A DNA stretch of 64,000 nucleotides from Rhodococcus wratislaviensis (GCF_900455735.1 NZ_UAUI01000022.1:620001-684000); one strand, 5' to 3'. Positions 1 to 8,510 are shown, counted from the stretch's first letter. A program made the numbers and translations. Notes: generated by a model not told the origin, from the sequence alone.

Positions 1-4
1 GGCC

Positions 5-430
5 ATGGGATCTGTATTCAGCGCCATCATCAACGGAGATCTGCCCGGACGTTTCGTGTGGGAGGACGAGGACGTCGTCGCGTTCCTCACCATCGCTCCC
101 GTCACGCAGGGCCATGCCCTCGTCGTACCCCGCAAGGAGGTGGACCAGTGGCAGGACGTCGACGGTGAGATCTGGACGAAGGTCATGGACGTCGCCCGCA
201 CGATCGGGCAGGCCGTCCGCCCCGCGTTCGACGCGCCGCGCGCGGGTCTGCTGATCGCGGGCCTCGAGGTGCCGCACCTGCACGTGCACGTGTTCCCGGC
301 CTACGACCTCGGTGATTTCAACATCAGCAACGCCGAGCAGAACCCGTCCCAGGAATCGCTCGACGAGGCGCAGGCGAAGCTCAAGGCAGCGCTGCGCGAA
401 CTCGGCCACGCGGACAACGTCCCCGACTGA
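5..430 (+). CDS. HIT family nucleotide hydrolase/transferase-like protein
   Basis: A 141-residue histidine-triad protein, the usual length of the family. The catalytic triad motif HLHVHVF lies near residues 91-97, and the N-terminus ([21 protein letters not shown]) has the classic HIT opening. HIT proteins bind nucleotides and hydrolyse or transfer nucleotidyl groups (AMP-lysine, ApnA, adenylyl-sulfate). The sequence alone does not give the substrate. The ATG lies 4 nt from the window edge, so the ribosome-binding site and any upstream partner are not visible. It converges on phoR with only 3 nt between the stops. Confidence 0.93.
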   Translation: MGSVFSAIINGDLPGRFVWEDEDVVAFLTIAPVTQGHALVVPRKEVDQWQDVDGEIWTKVMDVARTIGQAVRPAFDAPRAGLLIAGLEVPHLHVHVFPAYDLGDFNISNAEQNPSQESLDEAQAKLKAALRELGHADNVPD

Positions 431-433
431 CGG

Positions 434-1900
434 TCAGCTCGACCGCGGCAGTTCCACCCGGAACGTCGCACCCTCGCCGGGCCGGCTGTCGACGGTCACC
501 GACCCGCGGTGGGCGGCGACCAGGGCCGCCACGATCGACAGGCCCAGGCCGCTGCCGCCGCTCTCCCGGGTGCGGGAGGCGTCGGTGCGGTAGAACCTCT
601 CGAACACCCGGGCCGCGTCCTCCTCACTGAGTCCCGGTCCGGTGTCGGCCACCTCGAGCACGACGCTGCGTTCGGTGGTGCTCAGCCGCACCGTCACGTC
701 CGCGGTGGCGGGGGTGTGTTTGACGGCGTTGGCGAGCAGGTTGCCGAGGACCTGCCGCAGCCGGGCCTCGTCACCGATCACCTCCGGGGTCCCGGGACCG
801 GGACGGACGTCGAGCGCGATGGACCGGTCGGGGGCGACGGCGCGTGCGCCGTGCACGGCGTCCGAGGCCACCGACAGCAGGTCGACGGGCCGGGTCTCGA
901 GGGGACGCTGGGCGTCGAGCCGGGCGAGCATGAGGAGATCCTCGACGAGGAGCCCCATCCGCGACGCCTCGCCTTCGATGCGACTCATCAGGGTTTCCGT
1001 GTCGGTCATCGCGCCTTGTCGATACAGCTCGGCGAAACCGCGGATCGTGGTGAGCGGGGTGCGCAGTTCGTGGCTCGCGTCGGCGACGAATCGCCGCATC
1101 TTCTCCTCGGAGCGGCGCGCCGATTCCTCCGACGCCTCGGTGGCGGCGAACGCGTGCTGGATCTGGGCGAGCATTCCGTTGAGCGCCACGGACAGTCGAC
1201 CGATCTCGGTACGATCGTCCCGTTCCGGAACACGCCGGTGCAGGTCGCCCGAGGCGATTGCCGCGGCGGTCTCCTCCACTTCCACGAGGGGGCGCAGACT
1301 GCGCCGGACCACGAAGTAGGCGACCACTCCGAGCGCGATCAGCACGACCACGCCGATGATGAGTTGCAGGACGATCAGCCGATTCACCGTTTCGTCGTTC
1401 TCGGTGAGCGTCATCGCGACGGTGGTCTCGGTTCCGTCCGGCGCGGTGGTCGTCAGCACCCGCCACCGCACGTCGGAGTTGTCGGTGGAACCGACCGTCT
1501 CGGGCCCGGACGCGGGGTCCTCGGGCAGTGCGGGAGAAACGGATTCGTCGTTGATCTCGCGCAGCACCGTTCCGTTCGCCAGTGTCGTGCGGACGTAGAA
1601 CGGGCTCGGCGGGCGGCCGGGGTTCGGTTCGTCCGGCGGCGGCAGGGGGCGCGACTTGCCGGGCTTCGCCCACCCCTGCGCCGCGTCGTGCAACTGGTGA
1701 TCGACGCGGTTGGTCAGCGAATTCTCGAGCGCCGACGTCACCGCGACACCGGATGCGAGGAGCCCGAGCGCCGAGAGAAGCAGCACGGCGCCGACGAGGG
1801 TGATGCGCAGCGGCATCGCGCGAATCCACCGTCGCGCAGGACTGTTCGAGACAGCGGCGACCGCCTCGGCCGGCTCCCGAGGAGCCGCGGGCGCGGTCAT
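434..1900 (-). CDS. phoR: PhoR-like sensor histidine kinase
   Basis: A 488-residue membrane sensor kinase. It has a TM helix at about 31-55, an extracytoplasmic sensor of about 115 residues, a second TM at about 173-198, HAMP at about 199-252, and a HisKA domain with phospho-acceptor His277 in DASHELRTP. A HATPase domain follows (N-box NLLANAVKHTP, G-box DTGPGL, GSGLGLSIV). The segments FVADASHELRTPLTTIRGF and SRMGLLVEDLLMLARLDA closely resemble M. tuberculosis PhoR, which with PhoP controls cell-envelope lipids and acid/phosphate responses. Its start overlaps the phoP stop by 4 nt, so the two are translationally coupled. The assignment rests on remembered sequence similarity. Confidence 0.88.
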   Translation of the reverse strand: MTAPAAPREPAEAVAAVSNSPARRWIRAMPLRITLVGAVLLLSALGLLASGVAVTSALENSLTNRVDHQLHDAAQGWAKPGKSRPLPPPDEPNPGRPPSPFYVRTTLANGTVLREINDESVSPALPEDPASGPETVGSTDNSDVRWRVLTTTAPDGTETTVAMTLTENDETVNRLIVLQLIIGVVVLIALGVVAYFVVRRSLRPLVEVEETAAAIASGDLHRRVPERDDRTEIGRLSVALNGMLAQIQHAFAATEASEESARRSEEKMRRFVADASHELRTPLTTIRGFAELYRQGAMTDTETLMSRIEGEASRMGLLVEDLLMLARLDAQRPLETRPVDLLSVASDAVHGARAVAPDRSIALDVRPGPGTPEVIGDEARLRQVLGNLLANAVKHTPATADVTVRLSTTERSVVLEVADTGPGLSEEDAARVFERFYRTDASRTRESGGSGLGLSIVAALVAAHRGSVTVDSRPGEGATFRVELPRSS

Positions 1901-2619
1901 CGCCGCGGTTCTCGCATCACGTAGCCGACCCCGCGGAGGGTGTGGATCAACGGAGTCTCGCCCGTGTCGACCTTCCGACGAAGGTAGGACACGTACGACT
2001 CGACCACCCCGACCTCACCGCCGAAGTCGTAGTTCCAGACGTGGTCGAGGATCCGCGGCTTGCTCAGCACGGTGCCTGCGTTGACCATGAAGTACCGCAG
2101 CAGCGTGAACTCCGTCGGCGAGAGCGACACCAGGTCGCCCGCCTTCCAGACCTCCCGCGTGTCGTCGTCGAGTTCGATGTCGGCGAACTTGATGCGGGCG
2201 GACTGCTCCTCCACCGACACCTTGCCGGCCCGCCGCAGGATGACGCGCAGCCGCGTCACCACTTCTTCGAGGCTGAACGGCTTGGTGACGTAGTCGTCCG
2301 CGCCGAGGGTGAGGCCGCTGATCTTGTCCTCCACCGCGTCCTTCGCGGTGAGGAACAGCACCGGAGCGTCCACACCGTCGGCACGCAGCCGCTTGAGCAG
2401 CCCGAATCCGTCCATTCCCGGCATCATGACGTCGAGGATGACGGCGTCGGGCCGGAACGTGCGGGCCGTGTCGAGTCCCTCGGCCCCAGTCGGCGCCGTC
2501 GCCACCTCGAATCCCTGAAATCGCAGACTCACGGAGAGCAACTCGAGGATGTTCGGTTCGTCGTCGACGACGAGGACGCGGGCTTCGACAGGCTTCTCAT
2601 TCACGGAACCCATCATCAC
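1897..2619 (-). CDS. phoP: PhoP-like OmpR-family response regulator
   Basis: A 240-residue OmpR/PhoB-class regulator. The receiver domain (about 14-130) has the acidic pair at D19/D20, phospho-acceptor D63 in VILDVMMPGMDG, and the LTLGADDYVTKPFS segment. The C-terminal winged helix (about 145-238) contains LSPTEFTLLRYF and LRGVGYVMREPR. Several long stretches match M. tuberculosis PhoP nearly word for word. It is the first gene of the phoPR pair. Three ATGs lie in tandem at the start (2619, 2616, 2613), so the exact initiation codon is uncertain. A micropeptide gene lies 85 nt upstream on the same strand. Confidence 0.92.
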   Translation of the reverse strand: MMMGSVNEKPVEARVLVVDDEPNILELLSVSLRFQGFEVATAPTGAEGLDTARTFRPDAVILDVMMPGMDGFGLLKRLRADGVDAPVLFLTAKDAVEDKISGLTLGADDYVTKPFSLEEVVTRLRVILRRAGKVSVEEQSARIKFADIELDDDTREVWKAGDLVSLSPTEFTLLRYFMVNAGTVLSKPRILDHVWNYDFGGEVGVVESYVSYLRRKVDTGETPLIHTLRGVGYVMREPRR

Positions 2620-2704
2620 TCGTGACGCTGGATCGTCGCTGTAGGTTTCCTGGGAGATTCCTGTGAGCCGGTACCGCCGGCCCGTGCGGGTGGGATTCCG
2701 CTCG

Positions 2705-2824
2705 TCAGTTCACCACGATGTTGAGGTTGAGTACTACCCCGCCGAACGTCAGGATCGTGTTGGCCAAGCCGAGTGTGACGCCGCTGTTGAGTGCCCCGAG
2801 CAGTCCGAGCATCATGACCTCCAT
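2705..2824 (-). CDS. hydrophobic micropeptide, paralogue 1
   Basis: A 39-residue ORF, or 36 residues if translation begins at the MM pair at 2815. The sequence is hydrophobic and Gly/Asn/Leu-rich, contains LGLANTILTFGGVVLNLN, and has no charged residue after the start region. From the MM pair, 28 of 35 aligned residues match the peptide encoded at 3104-3211. AGGGG lies before the upstream ATG, and GGAGG lies just before the inner MM pair. It lies 85 nt upstream of phoP on the same strand. Function is unknown; the length and hydrophobicity would suit a small membrane or amphipathic peptide. Paralogy is the main evidence that it is a real gene. Confidence 0.7.
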   Translation of the reverse strand: MEVMMLGLLGALNSGVTLGLANTILTFGGVVLNLNIVVN

Positions 2825-3042
2825 CGTCGCCCCTGGGAAGGGGTGGTTGCGCGCTGTCCGTGCGCGTTGCGGATGACACTAGGTCAACTCCGGAGAATTA
2901 GCGGCGACACACGCGAGCAATTTCCCTGAATAAAATCACCCATTCTTCTTCGCCGAAAAAGGGGCGAAATTCTCGGCGCATGAGCAAGGATGGGAAAGTT
3001 GCGCTCCGCGGGCCGGCGCCTCCGGGCGTCGCATACGTGACA

Positions 3043-3069
3043 ACCCCGCTGTCGAGCCGACAGCGGGGT
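3043..3069 (-). terminator. hairpin terminator downstream of micropeptide 2
   Basis: A perfect inverted repeat with 12-bp arms (ACCCCGCTGTCG / CGACAGCGGGGT) and a 3-nt AGC loop. It lies 34 nt past the stop of the 3104-3211 peptide gene. There is no strong T-tract. It would separate that gene from the downstream micropeptide and phoPR genes. Confidence 0.75.
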
Positions 3070-3103
3070 CGCGGGAGTGGAGTTGTCTTGACAGGCAGTA
3101 AGT

Positions 3104-3211
3104 TCAGGCGACGACGTTCAGGTTGAGCACCACTCCACCGAACGTTCCGATCGTGTTGGCGAGTCCGAGGGTGAATGCGCTGTTGATTGCGGCGAGCAGT
3201 CCGAGCATCAT
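3104..3211 (-). CDS. hydrophobic micropeptide, paralogue 2
   Basis: A 35-residue ORF beginning MMLGLLAAINSAFTLGLANT and ending NLNVVA. It is about 80% identical to the peptide at 2705-2824. GAGG lies about 10 nt before the ATG, and a perfect hairpin follows the stop, so it looks like a self-contained monocistronic gene. The upstream 100 nt are AT-richer than the surroundings and probably hold the promoter. I do not recognise the family. It could be a membrane-active or small regulatory peptide. Confidence 0.72.
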   Translation of the reverse strand: MMLGLLAAINSAFTLGLANTIGTFGGVVLNLNVVA

Positions 3212-3403
3212 GATGTGCCTCGTTATCTTCCGTGGTATATGCACAGAATTCACTGTTTCGCTCGACAATAAATGAGGCGACATCGATCTGCGAGATATTC
3301 GGCGCATTCGCGCCCGTGCGCGCCGGAGGAGTGTGTGTACTCGCTCACCACTCACGGGCGCGGAGCGCCCCGTTGGGTACCGTGGAAATCGTCGACACGA
3401 CAT

Positions 3404-3444
3404 CCGGACGAGCGCACCGTACCCGGCCAGCGACAAGACGGTGC
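3404..3444 (+). promoter_or_regulatory. guanidine-III (ykkC-III) riboswitch
   Basis: The 41-nt stretch from CCGGACGAG to AAGACGGTGC matches, almost base for base, the guanidine-III class. It carries CCGGACGAG, the complementary ACCCGG that forms the pseudoknot, and the ACAAGACGG segment. It ends 2 nt before the GGAGG Shine-Dalgarno of the SMR exporter gene, the placement expected for control of translation initiation by guanidinium. The class call is from memory of the T. fusca aptamer sequence; gene context supports it strongly. Confidence 0.9.
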
Positions 3445-3457
3445 CCGGAGGTTTGTC

Positions 3458-3772
3458 ATGGCGTGGATCGTGCTTGTGCTGTCGGGAATCCTGGAGGCCG
3501 TCTGGGCCACCGCCCTCGGCCGGTCGGAAGGCTTCACCAAACTCGGACCCAGCGTCGTCTTCGGCGTCGCGTTGATTCTCAGCATGGCGGGTCTGGCGTT
3601 CGCGATGCGCAGTCTCCCCATCGGAACGTCGTACGCGGTCTGGGTCGGCATCGGCGCAGCCCTCACGGTCGGGTTCGCGATGGTGACCGGCGCCGAAAGT
3701 TCCTCGCTGGTGAAGATCCTCCTGATCCTGGGCATCGTGGGATGCGTCGTCGGACTGAAGGTTCTGCACTGA
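3458..3772 (+). CDS. gdx: guanidinium exporter, SMR family (Gdx/SugE)
   Basis: A 104-residue small multidrug resistance protein with four TM helices. Glu13, the proton/substrate-coupling residue in GILEAVWA, is present. The sequence follows the SugE/Gdx subtype (SLPIGTSYAVWVGIGA) rather than the quaternary-ammonium EmrE subtype. These proteins export guanidinium in exchange for protons. GGAGG at 3447-3451 sets this ATG as the start, directly after the guanidine-III riboswitch, so expression should rise when guanidinium binds. Riboswitch and family agree independently on the substrate. Confidence 0.94.
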   Translation: MAWIVLVLSGILEAVWATALGRSEGFTKLGPSVVFGVALILSMAGLAFAMRSLPIGTSYAVWVGIGAALTVGFAMVTGAESSSLVKILLILGIVGCVVGLKVLH

Positions 3773-3820
3773 CCGGATCGTGACACTCGATGCTTGTGTG
3801 TCGCGGGTTACAGTAATTCC

Positions 3821-4624
3821 ATGAACCTGGTGTCGTTGATGACCCTCCCGGTGCGCGTCGGTCTCGCGGCGGCCGATGTCGGTCTCGGAATCGCCGAAGC
3901 CAGCCTGGTGACCGTCCGGACGGCGGTCGCCGGGACCGGCGTGGTCACTGGGATGAGCACCCAGGGCAGCCCGTTGCAGGTGATCAGCCAGCTGTCATCG
4001 CTCGCGGCCAACGACCGGCCGCTCGGGCAGGCCCTCCAGCCGGGGGGTCCGCTCGACCGCCTGCTCGCTCCGGGTGGTCCCGTCGACCGTCTCACCTCGG
4101 AGGGCGGCACCCTCGAACGGCTGCTCGAGCCGGGCGGCCCGCTCGAGCGGGTTCTCGCCAAGGACGGCCCGCTCGACCGAGTGCTCGCCGAGGACGGCAC
4201 CCTGGAACGGCTTCTCGCGAAGGACGGTCTGCTGGACCGTCTCACCGCCGAGCAGGGACCGCTCGAACGGCTGACCGCGCAGGACGGCGCCGTCGAGCGG
4301 CTCACGGCGCCGGGTGGACTCGTGGACCGGGCGCTCGCCGAGAACGGCATCCTCGAGACCCTGCTGTCGGAGGGTGGCGCGTTCGAACGTCTCATCGCCG
4401 AGGGCGGCCCACTCGACCAGATCGTCGCGCTGTCCGAGACGTTGACGGCGCTGGCGCCAAACCTCGAGCGGATGAGCGCCAGCATCGACCTGCTGCAGGA
4501 AACGGTGGGGATTCTCAGTGCCGCGGTCGGGCCGCTCGGCGATCTCGCCGGCAAGTTGCCGGGCCGCTGGCTCAAGGGCAAGGGCGACCGCCCGGGCGTC
4601 GACTACACACTCGGGCCCGCCTGA
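3821..4624 (+). CDS. decapeptide-repeat protein of unknown function
   Basis: A 267-residue protein with three parts. The N-terminus (about 1-45) is hydrophobic and Val/Ala/Gly-rich and may be membrane-associating. Residues 74-203 form 13 consecutive 10-residue repeats of the type [PEK]-x-G-x-[LV]-[DE]-R-L-[LT]-A. The C-terminal part (about 204-267) begins with a predicted amphipathic helix (LSETLTALAPNLERMSASID). Amphipathic helical repeats of this kind often make coiled or membrane-surface rods, but that is inference. A TTG at 3794 in frame could extend the protein, but the ATG fits the hydrophobic start better. I do not recognise a named function. Confidence 0.85.
   Translation: MNLVSLMTLPVRVGLAAADVGLGIAEASLVTVRTAVAGTGVVTGMSTQGSPLQVISQLSSLAANDRPLGQALQPGGPLDRLLAPGGPVDRLTSEGGTLERLLEPGGPLERVLAKDGPLDRVLAEDGTLERLLAKDGLLDRLTAEQGPLERLTAQDGAVERLTAPGGLVDRALAENGILETLLSEGGAFERLIAEGGPLDQIVALSETLTALAPNLERMSASIDLLQETVGILSAAVGPLGDLAGKLPGRWLKGKGDRPGVDYTLGPA
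4040..4429 (+). repeat. 13 x 30-bp tandem coding repeats
   Basis: Thirteen in-frame 30-bp units encode decapeptides such as PGGPLDRLLA, EGGTLERLLE, KDGPLDRVLA and QDGAVERLTA. Positions 3, 7 and 8 (Gly, Arg, Leu) are almost invariant, while third codon positions have diverged. This indicates an old repeat kept by selection on the protein rather than a recent slippage array. Confidence 0.9.
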
Positions 4625-4665
4625 TCCCTTGACCTGAACGTAACTCGAGGTTTTACGGTCGGGTC

Positions 4666-5493
4666 ATGACTCGCATCGAAGGCCTCGGACCCGTCGGCAT
4701 CTCACTGAACATCACACCGGACGAGACGTATCTCGATGAGGCGGCCCGGCTGGAATCCCTCGGCTATTCGGCGATCTGGTTGCGGGGCGGTCAGATCGAC
4801 AGCCTGGACCGGATCACGGCTGTCGTCCGGGCGACGGACTCGATACCTGTCGCGACCGGCATCATCCCGGTCGACGTGTACGAGTCGGAGGCCGTCGCAC
4901 AGCTCCATGCGGATCTACAGACCACGGCGCCGGACCGGTTCGTCGTCGGACTGGGCGGCCCGCAGGTCCCCCGGCCGCTCCGGGGGTTGAACGAGTATCT
5001 CGACAGGCTCGACCGGTCCGCTCCGCCGGTGCCGGCGGAGCGACGGATTCTGGCCGCGCTGGGCCCGCGCAAGCTGGAACTCGCGCGGGACAGGGCCGCG
5101 GGGGCCGTCCTGCTCCTCGTCACCCCCGACTACACCGCCGAGGCGCGGCGCATCCTCGGTCCGGACGCCACGCTCGTCGTCTCGCTGATGACGGTCCTCG
5201 GCACCGACGCCGCGCAGGCCCGCGACACCGCCCGCGTACCGCTCCGTTTCCTGTCCGGGGTGGGCGGCTACGCCACGAATTTCGTGCGGATGGGTTTCGG
5301 CGCCGACGACATCGCGGGGCTGAGCGACCGGCTCGTCGACGACCTGGTCGCCTGGGGCGACGCGGACGCGATCGTCGCGCGGGTCCACAGCCACCTCGCG
5401 GCCGGCGCCGATCACGTCGTCGTGAGCGAACTGGGTGAGGAGCCGGACGAGGTGGCCCGGCAGCTCGCGAGATTACTGCCGCTTCGTGCATAG
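4666..5493 (+). CDS. LLM-class F420-dependent oxidoreductase
   Basis: A 275-residue TIM-barrel protein of the luciferase-like monooxygenase superfamily. It starts GLGPVGISLN, continues with an ARLESLGYSAIWLRGG strand-helix unit, and has a flavin-pocket-like segment (FVVGLGG). It also has SLMTVLGTDAAQARDTARVP, and a C-terminal GADHVVVSELGE. Rhodococci and mycobacteria carry many such enzymes using cofactor F420; the substrate cannot be read from sequence. The start ATG follows the upstream gene by 41 nt with no clear Shine-Dalgarno. Confidence 0.85.
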   Translation: MTRIEGLGPVGISLNITPDETYLDEAARLESLGYSAIWLRGGQIDSLDRITAVVRATDSIPVATGIIPVDVYESEAVAQLHADLQTTAPDRFVVGLGGPQVPRPLRGLNEYLDRLDRSAPPVPAERRILAALGPRKLELARDRAAGAVLLLVTPDYTAEARRILGPDATLVVSLMTVLGTDAAQARDTARVPLRFLSGVGGYATNFVRMGFGADDIAGLSDRLVDDLVAWGDADAIVARVHSHLAAGADHVVVSELGEEPDEVARQLARLLPLRA

Positions 5494-5542
5494 GACCGAC
5501 CGGCCGACAGCAGCCGACCGATGCCTCTGGTATGTATTTCGC

Positions 5543-5893
5543 ATGACACGAACCATCGTTGCGCTGTTGATCCCTGCTGCCCTGCTGCTCGGGGCGTGCA
5601 GTTCCGAATCGGCCACCACCGAGGCCGAGTCCCCGGCGAGCGCAACGACCGAGGCCACCGAGGCGTCCTCCGCGGACCTGCCTGCAGTCGCTGACCTGTG
5701 CAAAGGCCTGCTCCAGTACGCGAACGGCGCGGAGGCTCGCGCGCAGCAGAGCGGCGAGACGTTCGACCGCACGAAGGCCCTCGACGACCTCTTCACCCAG
5801 TCGGCCGAGACGCCGGAGTGGAAGGACGCTCCGCAGGACCGCAAGGACCAGATGATCCAGGCCTACGACGCCGCCAAGACCGGGGCCTGCTGA
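5543..5893 (+). CDS. small secreted lipoprotein
   Basis: A 116-residue protein with a lipoprotein signal peptide. A short basic N-terminus and a hydrophobic stretch end in the lipobox LLGAC, with lipidated Cys19. A Thr/Ser/Glu/Ala-rich linker follows (about 20-45). The globular domain at about 48-116 carries two Cys (about 53 and the C-terminal residue) that could pair. It resembles other actinobacterial lipoproteins of unknown role. The ATG at 5543 is chosen because it gives a proper signal peptide. Confidence 0.8.
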   Translation: MTRTIVALLIPAALLLGACSSESATTEAESPASATTEATEASSADLPAVADLCKGLLQYANGAEARAQQSGETFDRTKALDDLFTQSAETPEWKDAPQDRKDQMIQAYDAAKTGAC

Positions 5894-5949
5894 CCCGGCT
5901 TCGCAATCGAGGACCCGAACTGTCCTCAATCCTTCGTAGCGTGCTCACT

Positions 5950-7113
5950 ATGACCGACACGACGAAGACCATCCGTCCGTTTCGCATCGACATCGCGCAG
6001 GAGCAACTCGACGATCTCGCCGATCGCCTCGCGCGCACCCGGTTCGGCACACCCCTCCCCGGTGACGACTGGGCGAGCGGTGTGCCCACGTCCTACCTGG
6101 TCGAACTCGTCACGTACTGGCGCGACGAGTTCGACTGGCGGGGTCAGGAGAAGTCGCTCAACACCATCCCGCAGTTCGTGACCGAGATCGACGGGCAGAA
6201 CATCCACTTCCTCCACGTGCGCTCGCCCGAACCGGACGCCCTGCCCCTCGTCCTCACCCATGGCTGGCCGGGTTCTTTCGTCGAGTTCCTCGACGTGATC
6301 GGACCCCTCACCGACCCCGCGGCGCACGGGGGCGACCCCGCCGACGCGTTCCACGTGGTCGTGCCGTCGCTGCCCGGATTCGGATTCTCCGGACCGGTCC
6401 GCGAACCGGGCTGGGACACCAGCCGTATCGCTACCGCGTGGGCAGAGCTGATGAGCCGGCTCGGCTACCACCGCTACGGGGTCCAGGGCGGGGACATCGG
6501 TGCGGCCGTCTCCCCCGAGGTCGCCCGCATCGCCCGGGACGCGGTGGTCGGGGTGCATCTCAACGGCAACGTCGGAGTTCCGTTCCACGAGCTGGACGAG
6601 GCGGAGCGGTCCAGCCTGTCACCGTTGGAACGGGACCGCCTGGACCGGGTGTCCCGGTTCATGTCCGAGGAGTTCGGCTACATCTCCATCCAGTCCACGA
6701 GACCCGCGACTCTCGGTGCCGCGCTTGCCGATTCGCCAGTGGGTCAGCTCGCGTGGATCGTCGACAAGTTCCGCGAATGGACGTATCCCCGGGAGGCGCT
6801 CCCCCACGACGTCGTCGGCATCGACCGACTTCTCACCAATGTCATGCTGTACTGGCTCTCCGACACCGCGTCGTCGTCCGCGTATGTCGGCTACGCGCAG
6901 GAATCGTCCTGGGGCGCCGAAAAATCCGCGTCCGGGATCCCGACCGCGGTCATCGTCTTCGCTCACGACGTCGGCATCCGCCGCTACGCCGAACAGGAAC
7001 ACGCGATCACGCGATGGACCGACGTCGAGGACCGTGGCGGTCACTTCGCCGCACTCGAAGATCCCGAGACGCTGACCGCGGACATCCGGGAGTTCTTCGC
7101 CGGACTCCGCTGA
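5950..7113 (+). CDS. epoxide hydrolase (EHN domain plus alpha/beta hydrolase)
   Basis: A 387-residue enzyme with the N-terminal epoxide-hydrolase cap ([20 protein letters not shown] at about 12-31, and [20 protein letters not shown]). The alpha/beta-hydrolase core has the oxyanion motif HGWPGS (104-109) and nucleophile Asp182 in GVQGGDIG. The catalytic His lies near the C-terminus in [13 protein letters not shown]. Family members open epoxides by water addition through a covalent ester. The size matches microsomal-type bacterial epoxide hydrolases. A GTG three codons upstream (5941) is an alternative start. Substrate unknown. Confidence 0.9.
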   Translation: MTDTTKTIRPFRIDIAQEQLDDLADRLARTRFGTPLPGDDWASGVPTSYLVELVTYWRDEFDWRGQEKSLNTIPQFVTEIDGQNIHFLHVRSPEPDALPLVLTHGWPGSFVEFLDVIGPLTDPAAHGGDPADAFHVVVPSLPGFGFSGPVREPGWDTSRIATAWAELMSRLGYHRYGVQGGDIGAAVSPEVARIARDAVVGVHLNGNVGVPFHELDEAERSSLSPLERDRLDRVSRFMSEEFGYISIQSTRPATLGAALADSPVGQLAWIVDKFREWTYPREALPHDVVGIDRLLTNVMLYWLSDTASSSAYVGYAQESSWGAEKSASGIPTAVIVFAHDVGIRRYAEQEHAITRWTDVEDRGGHFAALEDPETLTADIREFFAGLR

Positions 7114-7176
7114 GCGGGACACGACGAAACGCCGGCCCCGAGCAGCGGGACCGGCGAGTTCGTCGATGGTGTTGCG

Positions 7177-8142
7177 TCAGTTGCCGATACCGGCAACCTC
7201 CTGGGCGATACCGGCGAGCCGCGTCTGGGCCGCGGAGACCACACCCTGACGGTCCTTGTGAGCTTCCTCGTAGGCGACGACGGTGCGCACGTCGGAGGGA
7301 TCGGTCAGTTCCTTGACCGCGGCGACGACCTGGGACACGTTGAGGTCGTCGTAATCGGCGATCGGCAGTTCGCCTGCCTCCAGGACGCCGCCGGCGGTGC
7401 GTGCTGAATGAATCGCATCGGCGATTCCGTCGGCGCCTTCGTCGCGAGTGACCTGCTCGGCCGTTTCGAGGGCGGCATCACGCGAGGCGGCAAGCGTCTT
7501 CACCGCGACGTCGCCCGCGTGGGCGCCTCGCCCGAGCAACGCGCTCAGCATCGGCGGGGTGGTGCGGGCCGTGTCGAGAGCACGGTCGATGCCGCGCGCG
7601 GACCACGAGACGGGGACGTTGATCAGCCGGATCGTGGCACCGGTCGCCGCCTGGAACGGGGTGCGTCGCAATGCCGCCGGTCCGCCGAGCGCCTCCTCCG
7701 CGAGCACCGTGGTCAACCAGTCGACGGTCGCCGCGTGCGCGGTGACCAGTCGATCGGCCAACCGGACGACGTCCTGCTTCCCGGCCGTGGTCGCGAGGGC
7801 CTTCACGTACCGCGCCCGGTCGAGCAGCTGGTGCTCGAGGACGAGGTCGCCGAGCAGAGCCTCGTCGAACGGCTGCGCCTGTTCCGCCATCGCCTTCAGC
7901 GCCGCTGCGAGCCGGCCGAGCAGCGGGCCGACGATCTCCGGCACTCCTCCGAGATCGCGGATGGCGCGTTCGATCGCCGCTGCGCGGAGGCGTCCGTTCT
8001 CGGCGTTCTCGGTCAGTTCTCGGCGCACGGCCTCGGTGCGCGCCTGCGCGACGCGGGTTTCGGCGACCTGGATTTCGGTGTTGGTCAGATCGAGTACGGC
8101 GTGCAGCTGGGTGATGAGTGTGGGGACGGTGGTGAGGGTCAT
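7177..8142 (-). CDS. ferritin-like helical protein with actinobacterial C-terminal domain
   Basis: A 321-residue, largely helical protein. Residues about 1-150 form long helices (LHAVLDLTNTEIQVAETRV, DLVLEHQLLDRARYVKAL) of ferritin-like type. The C-terminal end (LPIADYDDLNVSQVVAAVK, TVVAYEEAHKDRQGVV) resembles a short domain I have seen in actinobacterial coat or granule-associated proteins. GGAAGGACACACTATG gives a clear start at 8142. It lies 29 nt after a small membrane-protein gene on the same strand, with a MerR regulator gene upstream; the three probably form one regulated unit. Function not established; a lipid- or polymer-inclusion surface role is only a guess. Confidence 0.75.
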   Translation of the reverse strand: MTLTTVPTLITQLHAVLDLTNTEIQVAETRVAQARTEAVRRELTENAENGRLRAAAIERAIRDLGGVPEIVGPLLGRLAAALKAMAEQAQPFDEALLGDLVLEHQLLDRARYVKALATTAGKQDVVRLADRLVTAHAATVDWLTTVLAEEALGGPAALRRTPFQAATGATIRLINVPVSWSARGIDRALDTARTTPPMLSALLGRGAHAGDVAVKTLAASRDAALETAEQVTRDEGADGIADAIHSARTAGGVLEAGELPIADYDDLNVSQVVAAVKELTDPSDVRTVVAYEEAHKDRQGVVSAAQTRLAGIAQEVAGIGN

Positions 8143-8171
8143 AGTGTGTCCTTCCGGTTCGTGGGGTGCGA

Positions 8172-8399
8172 TCAGATCAGGCTGGAGATGAGATACGCAG
8201 CGAGGAGGACTCCGACCAGAACGGCCGCAGCGGTGACGGCCGCGAGGACCGCCGATCCGGTCACCGACATCGCGGGCACGGCGGCAACGAGCGCAGCGAC
8301 GAGAGCGGTCCCGAGCGAGAAACGACGGTCGGGCTCGTCCTGCTGGTTCTTCGCGTGCCGGGGCGCGTGCGTGCGGAGTGCATTGTGGGCAAGGGTCAT
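8172..8399 (-). CDS. small two-helix membrane protein
   Basis: A 75-residue protein with a basic/polar N-terminus (residues 1-30, ending DEPDRRFS) and two consecutive TM helices (about 31-50 and 53-74). It lies 29 nt upstream of the ferritin-like gene and is likely co-transcribed with it. A weak GGGAA precedes the ATG at 8399. No recognised family. Confidence 0.65.
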   Translation of the reverse strand: MTLAHNALRTHAPRHAKNQQDEPDRRFSLGTALVAALVAAVPAMSVTGSAVLAAVTAAAVLVGVLLAAYLISSLI

Positions 8400-8510
8400 G
8401 GTTCGATTTCCCGTCTGGAGTCGAATGCGGACCAGAGTCGGGGCGTACACGAGAGGGCATTCGCCGGACGACGCTGTCGGCGCCTTCGTGCAGGGCCCGG
8501 GTTTCGCGAT

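Noticed and set aside
509..1924. Long plus-strand open frame across phoR/phoP
   Set aside because: It is the antisense shadow of phoR in GC-rich DNA; phoR has full kinase motifs and the shadow has none.
2616..2879. 87-codon minus-strand ORF overlapping micropeptide 1
   Set aside because: It is in another frame, is Arg/Gln/Pro-rich like frame-shifted GC-rich DNA, has no recognisable domain, and conflicts with the paralogue-supported peptide frame.
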